Origin: Treponema bryantii
GTDB lineage: Bacteria; Spirochaetota; Spirochaetia; Treponematales; Treponemataceae
Direction: 5' to 3'
Assembly: GCF_900111035.1 (NCBI RefSeq)
Contig: NZ_FOFU01000004.1
Coordinates: 62,001-126,000, forward strand
DNA length: 64,000 nt
The number at the start of each line of letters is the position of its first letter. The first letter of the stretch is position 1. This document shows, piece after piece, positions 44,739-54,514 of this stretch. A program made the position numbers and the translations under genes. The notes beneath the pieces are model-generated. The model did not search any database and had not been told where the DNA came from. It saw nothing but the letters and a program-made list of their open reading frames with translations.

Positions 44739-47090
44739 ATGAAAGTTTCTAAAATCAATACCTTCTTTCGTAAGGTTGGAGAAGGCCAGATAAAGCACCG
44801 TAAGCTTTGCATAGCAATTCTTTTAATCTGGACTCTTATCTGTCTTTCTGGAATGCAGAATTTCCGTTCTGAAAGTACAAACAGCGACTGGATTGTAAAC
44901 GGAAGTGAAGTTCAGGTAAACTCTGATCACTTTAAAGAAATGTTTGGTAACGACCAGTATGTTCTGGTTCTTGTTCAGGCCGATGACGTTTTTACCCCAG
45001 AGGTTCTGAATATGATAGACCGCCTCGGAGACAGGCTCGAAACCGAAGTTCCTTTTGCAGACAAGGTGACTTCGCTTACAAATATTACAGTTCCAATTGG
45101 AGTTGATGATGGTCTTGATGTAAAGAGTCCTTTTGATGATGGTATTCCAACAGATCCGAAAAAACTCACCGAAATCAAAAAGTTCATGCTCAGCCGTGAG
45201 TCTATCGTAAACAATCTTGTTTCTGATGACGCAAAGGAAACCTGGATAACCTTAAAGCTTCGTCCATTCCAGAACGAAAGTGAAGACGTAAGTAAAGTAG
45301 GTCATACCGCAGAAAAAGTCATTATGAACGATGAGTTTAAAAGTGATAAATGGTCTCTCATGCCAATTGGAAGCGCCTACACTACCGCAGAAAAAGAAGA
45401 TGTACTTACAAAGGATATGGCAACAAGAATAGTACTCGGACTAATTGTAATGCTCCTTTGTCTGATTATTTTTGTACGTACAGTTTCCGGAGTTATTGTA
45501 CCTTTCCTTGCAACAATTCTTGGAATTGGAACGGTACTTGGTTTTACAGGGCTTCTTAAAATTCCGGCTGATTCAGATTTAATGTCACTTCCACTTCTTC
45601 TTGGAATGGCTCTTTCCATTGGTTATGCCCTGCACTATATCAATGCATTTAAGATGCACTTCAGACAGACCGGTAAACGCAAAGAATCTGTTATTATGGC
45701 TGTAGAAGATTCAGGCTGGCCAATTCTGTTCACGGTTATTACAACCGCCGCTTCTCTGCTTTCATTTATGTTTGCTGCCATCAGACCAATGCTCTGGCTT
45801 GGTGCTGTTGCTGCAAGTGTAGTAGTAATGGTTTATTTTTATGTAATCATTCTTATTCCAATTTTCTTAAGCTATGGTAAAGACAAGCAGCCTGAAGCAA
45901 TAGAAACAAAAGGTGCTACAAAGGCAGACCTGGCATTCGAAAGCTTTGGTAAAAAAATCGTAAAACACAGTAAGCTTGTTACAATCATTTCTGTACTCAT
46001 TATTGCAATCTGTATTCCGGGAATTCTTAAAATGGAAGTAAACATGGATTATTTAAAGTTCATGGGAAACAAGGTTCCATTTGTTCAGCGAATTGAAAAA
46101 ATCCTTGAAACAAAAATCGGAAACCTTTACAGCTATGATGTTATGATTGAGTTTGATGAGGATGATGCATTTAAAGATCCTTTGAATATGCTTGCTCTCG
46201 AAGATCTGGAAAAAGATTTAGGTAAGCTTCAGATGACAAAAATCACAAACGGAAAACCACGTGTGCGCAGCATTACAAGAATGGTAAAAGAGATGAACCG
46301 CGTTTTCAACAGTGATGATATGGCTTATTACACAATTCCAGAAGATCCGGAGCTTCTTGCCCAGCTTCTCTTCTTCTATGAAATTTCAGACAGTGAATCT
46401 CTTTTCAGTGAGCTTACAGAAAATTACAGCGCAGCTTATGTTCATGTAGAAATTTCAGATTACAATGCAAACAAGATTGTAGAAGATATTACAAAGGCAG
46501 AAGCATATGCCCGTAATTACTTCCCAGGTGCAAAGGTTGCTGTGGTTGGAACTATTGCCGAAAACGCAGCTATGAACGAAACAGTCGTAAAGAGTGAACT
46601 TAAATCATTCGGTTCTTCGTTCATCATGATTGCCATCCTTATGATTATTGTTTTTGCAAGCATCAGAACAGGTCTTATTTCCATGATTCCAAACCTTGCG
46701 CCCGTTCTTTTGATTGGAGCAGTTATGGGCTACAGTCATATGCCGCTCGACGAGATGACAATGATGGTTATGCCTATGATTCTTGGAATTGCAGTTGATG
46801 ATACAATCCACTTCTCAAATCATATAAAAACAAAACTGGAGACAGGCCGCTCTTATAAGGAAGCAGTAACTGAAAGCTTCCGAGAGATTGGCAAAACTAT
46901 GGGAACAACAACCTTTATCTTGTGTTTAATGTTCCTTATGTACTGCTTCAGCCCGATTACGGCTATGTTCAGAATTGGTCTTCTTTCAATGGTGGGACTT
47001 GGTTCTGCGCTCGTTGCAGACTACACTCTCACCCCGGCTTTGATTTACCTCCTCAAGCCACTCGGAAAAACTAATTCTGATATAGAATAA
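44739..47090 (+). CDS. MMPL/RND-superfamily exporter (second copy)
   Basis: 783 aa, colinear with the MMPL protein at 4102-6465 (MKVSKINTFFRKV against MKVTKINDWFEKF; VFTPEVLNMIDRLGD against VFDPEVLNMIDELGD; ILGIAVDDTIHFSNH). It has the same twelve-helix, two-loop layout. Unlike that copy it has no LolA-like or barrel partner gene and is paired with an AraC regulator. It may use the partners of the first copy or work alone. A terminator follows. Confidence 0.9.
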   Translation: MKVSKINTFFRKVGEGQIKHRKLCIAILLIWTLICLSGMQNFRSESTNSDWIVNGSEVQVNSDHFKEMFGNDQYVLVLVQADDVFTPEVLNMIDRLGDRLETEVPFADKVTSLTNITVPIGVDDGLDVKSPFDDGIPTDPKKLTEIKKFMLSRESIVNNLVSDDAKETWITLKLRPFQNESEDVSKVGHTAEKVIMNDEFKSDKWSLMPIGSAYTTAEKEDVLTKDMATRIVLGLIVMLLCLIIFVRTVSGVIVPFLATILGIGTVLGFTGLLKIPADSDLMSLPLLLGMALSIGYALHYINAFKMHFRQTGKRKESVIMAVEDSGWPILFTVITTAASLLSFMFAAIRPMLWLGAVAASVVVMVYFYVIILIPIFLSYGKDKQPEAIETKGATKADLAFESFGKKIVKHSKLVTIISVLIIAICIPGILKMEVNMDYLKFMGNKVPFVQRIEKILETKIGNLYSYDVMIEFDEDDAFKDPLNMLALEDLEKDLGKLQMTKITNGKPRVRSITRMVKEMNRVFNSDDMAYYTIPEDPELLAQLLFFYEISDSESLFSELTENYSAAYVHVEISDYNANKIVEDITKAEAYARNYFPGAKVAVVGTIAENAAMNETVVKSELKSFGSSFIMIAILMIIVFASIRTGLISMIPNLAPVLLIGAVMGYSHMPLDEMTMMVMPMILGIAVDDTIHFSNHIKTKLETGRSYKEAVTESFREIGKTMGTTTFILCLMFLMYCFSPITAMFRIGLLSMVGLGSALVADYTLTPALIYLLKPLGKTNSDIE

Positions 47091-47115
47091 ATGAGTTTCT
47101 CCTCCTAACTTTTTT

Positions 47116-47147
47116 GAGTATCCGTTTAGCGGCGGATACTCTTTTTT
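47116..47147 (+). terminator. Terminator of the second MMPL gene
   Basis: GAGTATCCG (47116-47124) and CGGATACTC (47133-47141) followed by six T. A further CGGATACTC copy lies at 47153-47161. Confidence 0.88.
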
Positions 47148-47176
47148 ATTTACGGATACTCTTAGGCGCAGTCGGG

Positions 47177-47190
47177 TCAGTCTAGACTAA
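47177..47190. promoter_or_regulatory. TTAGTCTAGACTAA-type palindrome upstream of the XRE/PIN pair
   Basis: TCAGTCTAGACTAA, one mismatch from the perfect palindrome found at 48910-48923. It lies 52 bp before the -35 of the XRE gene. The regulator is unknown. Confidence 0.45.
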
Positions 47191-47241
47191 GAGTAAACTT
47201 GAATTATGTCTAATTTATATTACATAATTAGTATAATTACA

Positions 47242-47269
47242 TTGACTTTAAATATAAAGCATTTATAAT
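47242..47269 (+). promoter_or_regulatory. Promoter of the XRE gene, probably leaderless
   Basis: TTGACT (47242-47247), 16-nt spacer and TATAAT (47264-47269) followed by 7 nt and ATG at 47277. No Shine-Dalgarno sequence. Confidence 0.6.
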
Positions 47270-47276
47270 ATTCTCT

Positions 47277-47819
47277 ATGAATGAAACTTTGAGAAGTTTA
47301 AGAGAACAGAATAATTATTCTCAGGCGGCAGTGGCTTCATATCTTGGAATTTCAAGACAGATGTATATTAAATATGAAACTGGAGCCGCCATACCACCCG
47401 TTAAGGTTGTTACTGATCTTTCCAATTTTTATCGAGTTCCTTATGATGTTATTATTGAAGATAAGTTGAATCAATCTATAAATAATAAACTTGAGAATTC
47501 AAAGTCATCTAAGTATCCACATCAAAGAAGTGAAGATATTACCTGGGAACTTCATGAACCAGGTGCAATTTATAGCCCACAGGAAACCTCATCTTCATAT
47601 TATCTCAAAGCAATTCTCGAAATGCTTCCAAAACTTGTTTATAAGGAACAGTTAAAAGTTCTTGAGAAAGTTTCAGGAATGGTTCAGACAGCTACAGAAG
47701 AAAAACTTAAATCTAAAAAACAAAATTCTTTTTATGATAAGTTAACGGAACTGAATAATAAATATCATCCAAACTCTCATGGAGAAAAATGGACTAGAGA
47801 GGAATTATATGAAAGATAA
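47277..47819 (+). CDS. XRE-family DNA-binding protein, candidate antitoxin
   Basis: 180 aa. An XRE/Cro helix-turn-helix covers residues about 3-58 (LRSLREQNNYSQAAVASYLG and on). The C-terminal ~120 residues are helical and charged, not assigned to a family, and end in an ELYER segment overlapping the next gene. It is followed by a PIN-domain gene with an 11-bp overlap, so it probably represses the operon and neutralises the PIN protein. XRE antitoxins more often pair with RelE, HipA or BrnT-like toxins than with PIN proteins. Confidence 0.8.
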   Translation: MNETLRSLREQNNYSQAAVASYLGISRQMYIKYETGAAIPPVKVVTDLSNFYRVPYDVIIEDKLNQSINNKLENSKSSKYPHQRSEDITWELHEPGAIYSPQETSSSYYLKAILEMLPKLVYKEQLKVLEKVSGMVQTATEEKLKSKKQNSFYDKLTELNNKYHPNSHGEKWTREELYER

Positions 47820-48264
47820 AAAGAGTGATCAAACAGTAACAGAAAGCAATAAAATCTTTTTTGATACAAACATTCTGGTATATTCAGTTGATGAAAATGA
47901 TTTACAAAAAAAAGAAATTGCATCACAGCTATTAACAGATGCTTCAAGCTCAAAATCTGGTATTATTTCTACTCAGAGTCTTCAAGAATTTTATAATGTT
48001 GCCGTAAAGAAGCTCAAACTTTCAAAGCAGATTGCAAAAGAATATGTTGAACTATTTTCCAGTCAACTAACTGTCAGACAAGTCACCGTACCTCTTATCT
48101 TGAACGCAATTGATATAAGCATAAAAAACAAACTTTCTTTTTGGGACTCTCTAATTCTCTCTTCTGCCAATGACAATGGCTGCATTATTGTTTATTCAGA
48201 AGATTTAAATAATGGTCAGATTGTTGGCGGCACAAAGATTCTTAATCCATTTACTTCAGTCTAG
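47809..48264 (+). CDS. PIN-domain ribonuclease (VapC-like), candidate toxin
   Basis: 151 aa from ATG 47809, with AGAGAGG upstream; the longer frame from 47779 lies within the XRE gene. The PIN acidic residues are visible: FFDTNILVYSV, TQSLQEFYN, SFWDSLILSSA and the final Asp in YSEDLNNG. It is predicted to cleave RNA. The gene ends 1 bp from the convergent ATC-hydrolase gene. Confidence 0.82.
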   Translation: MKDKKSDQTVTESNKIFFDTNILVYSVDENDLQKKEIASQLLTDASSSKSGIISTQSLQEFYNVAVKKLKLSKQIAKEYVELFSSQLTVRQVTVPLILNAIDISIKNKLSFWDSLILSSANDNGCIIVYSEDLNNGQIVGGTKILNPFTSV

Positions 48265-48869
48265 TGAATTAATTCCATCTTAAAATCGCAGCAGTCGCCG
48301 CCGGTTCCGATTGTTTTTGTTCTGGTAAACTTCAGGCCAGGAATATTTCCGTAACTGTAAATGTCGTTTTCACAGAAGAGTTTTGTCAGTTCCGGACAAC
48401 CTGCTTCTGTCAGGTATTTGTTGTAAGGGCACTGTGTAATGTCCATTCGGAACTCACCTTTAGGACATTCATAAAAGATATTTTTGAAACCAGATGCTTC
48501 GCCGAACATTTTACGGCTCATAGAATCCCACATACTAAGAAAAAATTTTTTGAAACCCGGTATATAAGTCATTTTGGCAAGAGATTTTCCAAACTTTGAG
48601 GACTTTTCTTTCATTGTATACTGCATGATTTCAAAAGCCTGCTCAGGAGCCTTAGCTTTTAATGAAAGATAAATTGCTGCTGTGGGAAAAATAAAACCAT
48701 GGGTATGAACCTGCACTCCCTCCGGAAGGCCATCATACTTATTCAGCATATCTTCGAGCTTTTTCTTAGACAGAAGCCATACTTCAAGACTAGTATTTGC
48801 ATCAAGGCGTTTTTCAATTTCTTTTCTTATAAACTTTTTTCCTTTTAGAATTTCATCTGCATTTTTCAT
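48261..48869 (-). CDS. L-2-amino-thiazoline-4-carboxylate hydrolase family protein
   Basis: 202 aa. The C-terminal half matches the ATC hydrolase family: CPYNKYLTEAGCPELTKLFC followed by NIPGLKFTRTKTIGTGGDCCDF, with the conserved Cys and His/Asp residues. The named enzyme opens the thiazoline ring in L-cysteine formation, but most family members have unknown substrates. A GAGG site precedes the start and a perfect TTAGTCTAGACTAA palindrome lies 41 bp upstream. Confidence 0.8.
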   Translation of the reverse strand: MKNADEILKGKKFIRKEIEKRLDANTSLEVWLLSKKKLEDMLNKYDGLPEGVQVHTHGFIFPTAAIYLSLKAKAPEQAFEIMQYTMKEKSSKFGKSLAKMTYIPGFKKFFLSMWDSMSRKMFGEASGFKNIFYECPKGEFRMDITQCPYNKYLTEAGCPELTKLFCENDIYSYGNIPGLKFTRTKTIGTGGDCCDFKMELIH

Positions 48870-48909
48870 TTTTTATCCTCGTCAGATATGTTATATCTTT
48901 TAACTATTA

Positions 48910-48923
48910 TTAGTCTAGACTAA
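48910..48923. promoter_or_regulatory. TTAGTCTAGACTAA palindrome upstream of the ATC hydrolase gene
   Basis: A perfect 14-bp palindrome upstream of the minus-strand gene, nearly identical to the site at 47177-47190. It differs from the GTTAG-N6-CTAAC boxes in having no spacer. Confidence 0.5.
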
Positions 48924-48945
48924 AATTTCTTGCCGCCTATTTTGC

Positions 48946-48996
48946 TTGACTAACCTACTAAATAACTGTATTATTAAATTGTTAGTTGCCACTAAC
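48946..48996 (+). promoter_or_regulatory. Promoter and box of the candidate small RNA
   Basis: TTGACT (48946-48951), 17-nt spacer and TATTAT (48969-48974), with the perfect box GTTAGTTGCCACTAAC (48981-48996) at the expected start point. Confidence 0.75.
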
Positions 48997-49104
48997 AGTA
49001 CTATGTCATACGTAGTTCTTTAGCTCTTATAAAATATTTATTAAAGTTTGTTGTTAATCTACTCAAGAGCCGCCAAGTTTGCCAGATGGCGGCTCTTTTC
49101 TTTT
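48981..49104 (+). ncRNA. Candidate metal-regulated small RNA, about 120 nt
   Basis: A consensus-like promoter is followed by a regulon box and, about 85 nt later, by a strong terminator (stem 49067-49075/49087-49095, then TTTTCTTTT). The longest plus-strand ATG frame has only six codons, and no plus-strand gene follows: the next genes are on the minus strand. The geometry matches a free-standing small RNA repressed with metal, as RyhB is by Fur. The exact start is inferred and expression is untested. Confidence 0.6.
49067..49104 (+). terminator. Terminator of the candidate small RNA
   Basis: GAGCCGCCA (49067-49075) and TGGCGGCTC (49087-49095) with an 11-nt loop and TTTTCTTTT. Flanking AA/TT extends the stem to 11 bp. 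Confidence 0.88.
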
Positions 49105-49941
49105 ACTTCATCATTGCTTTTAAATCTGCAAAACGACCTTTTTCATCTGTATGGGCTTTATTATGCCTTGCTACCTGGGCAATTCCTTTCATTTCTGAAA
49201 GGTTATGATATCCATGACTCTTCATAAACTCTTTAAGGCCATTTTGAATATCAATTGCAACATTAGGATTTGTAAATTTAGCCTGCCCTATTTCAACTGC
49301 ACTGGCACCTGCCATAATGAATTCAACCGCATCCTGCCAGGTACAAATTCCTCCTATTCCAACAACAGGAACTCTCTGCTCTGGAGAAAGTTTATCAATA
49401 TCGATTGCAACCCCATGAATCATATTTATTAAACTGATTGCATCTGCACCGGCCTTAATATTCGGACAGATTATATTAAGCTCTATCATATTGCAGTCAG
49501 TTTTATCGAGCAGTTTCGCTCCCTCTACGTAAGACTCTATATCACTTACTCCACGGAAATTCTGTCCAAAGGCCAGGGAGTTCCAAGTGGTCCAATTATT
49601 GAAATATCATCCCAAAGAGTCATATGACAAAGTTCCCCAGTTCCTCTTCCCTTCTCGAGAATCATAAACTGAACCAGAATCTTTTTCTTTCCCTCGTTAC
49701 TTTTCCACTCTTCAGAATGATATACGCTGATGGGTCTGTTATAGTGAACAGCAGATTTAGCACTCCTGATTAAATAAAACTGGCCTGCTTTAGGAACAGC
49801 CTGATTTGGCCGCTCACATTCTATAGTCGTTTGCAAAAGATAAACATTCGGCTGACCTTCTATTTTTTCAAGACGCTCAACCTTTGTCTTCCCAAAAAAC
49901 TGTAAACCGTTTCCATTTTCATCAATCTCTGCTAAATCCAT
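49103..49941 (-). pseudogene. Decayed pyrK-pyrD (dihydroorotate dehydrogenase subunits)
   Basis: The frame 49546-49941 (131 aa) is the N-terminal FAD domain of PyrK, ending abruptly after GPLGTPWP. The frame from about 49580 down to 49103 is PyrD: SDIESYVEGAKLLDK, then ELNIICPNIK joined directly to GADAISLINMIHGVAIDI (the segment normally between them is absent), then PVVGIGGICTWQDAVEFIMAG. So pyrK has lost its NAD and iron-sulfur parts, and pyrD its first third and an internal block. The two frames meet out of register near 49570. Neither product can be functional; an intact pyrD must lie elsewhere if pyrimidine synthesis is retained. Confidence 0.82.
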
Positions 49942-49979
49942 GACTGTCCACCTTTATTGTGTATTATTAATCCAGAAAT

Positions 49980-51302
49980 TTATCCGCGAAAGAGGATGTT
50001 GTTTACAACTCCCTCGAGGTATTCCTCGCGACCAGAACCTGGATCAGATGGCTTTTTCATTTCTGCAGCACGGGCAGCAAGTTCTTCAAGAGTTGTCTGT
50101 TTATCACGAATCTTTTTTCCAATACCACTTTCGTAGCTTGAATACTTTTCTTTGATGAAGCCGTCAATTCGTCCGTCTTCAATAATTTCTGCAGCCTTAA
50201 TCAGACCAAGAGCAAAAGTATCCATTCCCATAATGTATGCATGGAACATATCTTCAAATGTGTTTGAAGGACGGCGGTTTTTAGAATCAAAATTGAAACC
50301 ACCTGTAAGACCACCAGCCTTCAGAACTTCGTACATCGCAAGAGTTGCATCATAAACATTCCATGGGAAATTATCTGTATCCCAGCCAAGGATTGGATTT
50401 CCCTGGTTAGCATCTACAGAACCAAGCATTCCGTTTATGCGGCTGATGCAAAGTTCATGCTGGAACGTATGATTTGCAAGAGATGCATGATTAGCTTCGA
50501 TATTCATCTTAAAGTCTTTATCAAGACCATACTGACGAAGGAAACCGATAGCTGTTGCAGCATCAAAATCATACTGATGACTCATCGGCTCCTTTGGCTT
50601 AGGCTCGATATAGAAATCACCCTTAAAACCGATAGAACGGCCATAATCAACAGCCATATGCATGAGGTTAGCAATGTTTTCCTGTTCAAGCTTTACATCT
50701 GTATTAAGAAGAGTTTCATACCCTTCGCGACCACCCCAGAATACATAACCGCGACCACCAAGTTTTACAGTAATCTCAAGTGCTTTTTTTACCTGAGCAG
50801 CAGCAAAGCAGTAAACATCTGCAGAGTTAGTAGAACCTGCTCCGTTCATAAAACGTGGATTACCGAACATATTTGCAGTTCCCCACAAGCATTTAATGTC
50901 GGTACCCTTTGTCTTCTCCAGAATATAATCAGAGATTTCATCCAGACGTTTGTTTGTAACGTTGATATCATTCGGATCTTCTGGTACAAGGTCTACATCA
51001 TGCCAGCAGTAGTATTTTATTCCGAGTTTTTTCATAAACTCGATACCGGCATCAACCTTAGCTTTTGCATGTTCCATAGTTCCCGGAGTCTGTCCAAAAG
51101 ATTTATCTGCAGTTCCAGAACCGAACATATCTACACCATTAGCGCCAAGGTTATGCCACCATGCCATTGCAAATGGAAGATGTTCAGACATCTTTTTTCC
51201 CATGATTGTTAATTCAGGATTGTAATACTTGAATGCCCATGGGTTTTTACTATCTTTTCCTTCAAACTTGATTTGAGGAATATTCTTAAAAAACTCGCTC
51301 AT
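49980..51302 (-). CDS. xylA: Xylose isomerase
   Basis: 440 aa, the class II length. The catalytic His/Asp pair is in [12 protein letters not shown], and metal ligands lie in [18 protein letters not shown] and [12 protein letters not shown]. It converts D-xylose to D-xylulose using Mn2+, Mg2+ or Co2+. AGGAGG precedes the start. No xylulokinase is adjacent. Two GTTAG-N6-CTAAC boxes lie 24 and 49 bp upstream, an unexpected regulon membership for a sugar enzyme. Confidence 0.95.
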   Translation of the reverse strand: MSEFFKNIPQIKFEGKDSKNPWAFKYYNPELTIMGKKMSEHLPFAMAWWHNLGANGVDMFGSGTADKSFGQTPGTMEHAKAKVDAGIEFMKKLGIKYYCWHDVDLVPEDPNDINVTNKRLDEISDYILEKTKGTDIKCLWGTANMFGNPRFMNGAGSTNSADVYCFAAAQVKKALEITVKLGGRGYVFWGGREGYETLLNTDVKLEQENIANLMHMAVDYGRSIGFKGDFYIEPKPKEPMSHQYDFDAATAIGFLRQYGLDKDFKMNIEANHASLANHTFQHELCISRINGMLGSVDANQGNPILGWDTDNFPWNVYDATLAMYEVLKAGGLTGGFNFDSKNRRPSNTFEDMFHAYIMGMDTFALGLIKAAEIIEDGRIDGFIKEKYSSYESGIGKKIRDKQTTLEELAARAAEMKKPSDPGSGREEYLEGVVNNILFRG

Positions 51303-51325
51303 TTTGAGCCTCCTATTTATTTATT

Positions 51326-51366
51326 GTTAGTTTTATCTAACTTTTATAAAGTTAGTATACACTAAC
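51326..51366. promoter_or_regulatory. Two boxes upstream of xylA
   Basis: GTTAGTTTTATCTAAC (51326-51341) and GTTAGTATACACTAAC (51351-51366), centres 25 bp apart. A TATACT -10 candidate lies inside the upstream box on the minus strand; no good -35 was found. Confidence 0.72.
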
Positions 51367-51400
51367 TTTATAAAAAAAGAAATATGGAGGTCAAAAGAAC

Positions 51401-51997
51401 TTATTTTATACACTCAACATACATTAAATCTATACGGCCGGGAACTACTTCACTGACGGTGATTTTCCAGCCGTTTGATTCCAGGAAGTTTTTATATTGT
51501 TCAGATGTCCACTGGTGTTCGAATTTTACGCCAAGCTTGAAGAGAAGTTTTTGCCAGAGATTAGGACTGGCAATTTTTCGTTCAATGAAATTTGGTGCTA
51601 TAAGGAGCCCGCCTGTTTTCATAACACGTTCAATCTCACTCAAAACCTTTTCCGGATTTGGAACAATGTGCAGACAGTTTGCAATAATCACGACATCAAA
51701 AAAATGATCTGTGTATGGTAGGTTAGAAGCATCTGCAACTTCAAAAGAAAGATTTACAGGATTATTCCCTTTCTGTGCCTGCTTAATCATGTCCGGTGAA
51801 AAATCTGTTGCAACCATGCGATGGGTTACCTCTGCAACATTTTTTGCAATAAGCCCTGGCCCGGTTGCGAGTTCAAGAACATCCTTTCCCCTAACCTTTT
51901 CACGGATATGCGAATACATATAATCATAAATATTTTTCTGCGACTTCATCGCAAGTGAATAGATTGGTGCAAACCTGTCCCAGATCGATTTACTCAT
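51401..51997 (-). CDS. Class I SAM-dependent methyltransferase (UbiE/Methyltransf_11 type)
   Basis: 198 aa. Motif I is VLELATGPGLIAKNVAE, with the acidic residue in MVATDFSPDMIKQA and the motif IV region FFDVVIIANCLHIVPNPEKVL. The substrate is not predictable. It ends about 35 bp upstream of the xylA boxes on the same strand and is probably a separate unit. Confidence 0.85.
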   Translation of the reverse strand: MSKSIWDRFAPIYSLAMKSQKNIYDYMYSHIREKVRGKDVLELATGPGLIAKNVAEVTHRMVATDFSPDMIKQAQKGNNPVNLSFEVADASNLPYTDHFFDVVIIANCLHIVPNPEKVLSEIERVMKTGGLLIAPNFIERKIASPNLWQKLLFKLGVKFEHQWTSEQYKNFLESNGWKITVSEVVPGRIDLMYVECIK

Positions 51998-52085
51998 TTT
52001 TATCTCTTTTTCATTTAAAATATATAAATCCGCCCAGCTTTTCAGCAGGACGGAATATGATAGAACTAAAAAAATATTTATATTT

Positions 52086-53459
<1,374 letters not shown>

Positions 53460-54206
53460 TTATTTTTTCTTTCCCTGATTTGCTACGGCTTCCATTTTTG
53501 CTTTGAGTGCTTCCTGGTCGCCAAGATAATAATGTTTGATTACCTTAAAATTATCGTCGAACTCATAAACGAGTGGAGTACCTGTCGGAATATTTACTTC
53601 GAGGATTTCTTCCGGTGTAAGGTTGTCCAGATATTTTACGAGAGCGCGAAGGCTGTTTCCGTGAGCCGCAATTATTACGCGTTTACCAGCCTTCATCTGA
53701 GATTTAATCTCTTCGAGGAAGTATGGAATAACACGGGCAATTGTTGTCTCAAGGCTTTCATTCTGAGGAAGAAAGCTTGAATCAACATCACGATACATAG
53801 GCTGATTTTTAGCTGAACGCTCGTCGTTGTCTGCAAGAGCAGGAGGTTTTACATCAAAAGAACGGCGCCAGATTTTAACCTGATCTTCTCCAAACTTCTC
53901 TGCAGCCTCTGCTTTATTCTTTCCCTGCAAGTCGCCATAATGACGCTCATTGAGCTTCCAGGTTTTGATTACAGGAAGCCACTCGCGATCCATTTCGCAG
54001 AGAATTCCATTTAATGTATGGATTGCACGCTTAAGATAAGATGTAAAGCAGATATCAAAATCATAACCTTCATCCTTCAAAAGCTTACCGGCAAGTTTAG
54101 CTTCTTCGCGGCCCTTGTCACTAAGTTCAACATCCGTCCAGCCGGTAAAAAGATTCAGCTTATTCCATTCACTTTCGCCGTGACGAACTAAAACTAACTT
54201 TATCAT
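53460..54206 (-). CDS. gpmA: 2,3-bisphosphoglycerate-dependent phosphoglycerate mutase
   Basis: 248 aa, the usual length for dPGM. The phospho-acceptor His is in [10 protein letters not shown], and the second catalytic His in [27 protein letters not shown] is the family loop. It converts 3- to 2-phosphoglycerate, the step before enolase. AAGGAG precedes the start. It lies 10 bp after the FeoC-like gene on the same strand, so it may be partly transcribed from the feo operon. Confidence 0.96.
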   Translation of the reverse strand: MIKLVLVRHGESEWNKLNLFTGWTDVELSDKGREEAKLAGKLLKDEGYDFDICFTSYLKRAIHTLNGILCEMDREWLPVIKTWKLNERHYGDLQGKNKAEAAEKFGEDQVKIWRRSFDVKPPALADNDERSAKNQPMYRDVDSSFLPQNESLETTIARVIPYFLEEIKSQMKAGKRVIIAAHGNSLRALVKYLDNLTPEEILEVNIPTGTPLVYEFDDNFKVIKHYYLGDQEALKAKMEAVANQGKKK

Positions 54207-54216
54207 AATAAACTCC

Positions 54217-54507
54217 TTATACTACTTCCCACATTTCGCCCATATTTTTGAAGCCACCTTCGGGCAGGCAGCCTTTACAAGGGGAACTGTCAGACTTTCC
54301 GGCATGCGCCTTACAGCCCGGACAGTGGCCACCATTGCAGCCATGTGAGCAGTCATTTTTGATATTCAGTACTCGACGAATTATACCGGCACGCTCGAGA
54401 AACTCGATGCGACGATTGATATCATCGGTACTTGTATTTAGCTCTTCGGCAAGCATTTCGATTGATCGTGAATGCCCGTCGCGGAGCAGATTTAAAAGTT
54501 CTTCCAT
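54217..54507 (-). CDS. FeoC-like winged-helix protein with cysteine cluster
   Basis: 96 aa from ATG 54507, which has an AAAGGAAC site 7 bp after the feoB stop; the longer frame to 54555 lies in feoB. A winged helix (about 1-55: [20 protein letters not shown]) is followed by a Cys-rich tail ([13 protein letters not shown] and later CKGC), as in FeoC proteins that bind an iron-sulfur cluster or stabilise FeoB. The tail is longer and has more cysteines than enterobacterial FeoC. Confidence 0.75.
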   Translation of the reverse strand: MEELLNLLRDGHSRSIEMLAEELNTSTDDINRRIEFLERAGIIRRVLNIKNDCSHGCNGGHCPGCKAHAGKSDSSPCKGCLPEGGFKNMGEMWEVV

Positions 54508-54514
54508 GTTCCTT

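Noticed and set aside
47153-47161. Second half-hairpin after the MMPL terminator as a separate terminator
   Set aside because: Only one arm (CGGATACTC) is repeated; without a partner arm and T run it is better seen as a duplication remnant.
50457-51212. 251-codon plus-strand frame opposite xylA
   Set aside because: It is antisense to a well-supported gene and has a composition typical of shadow frames.
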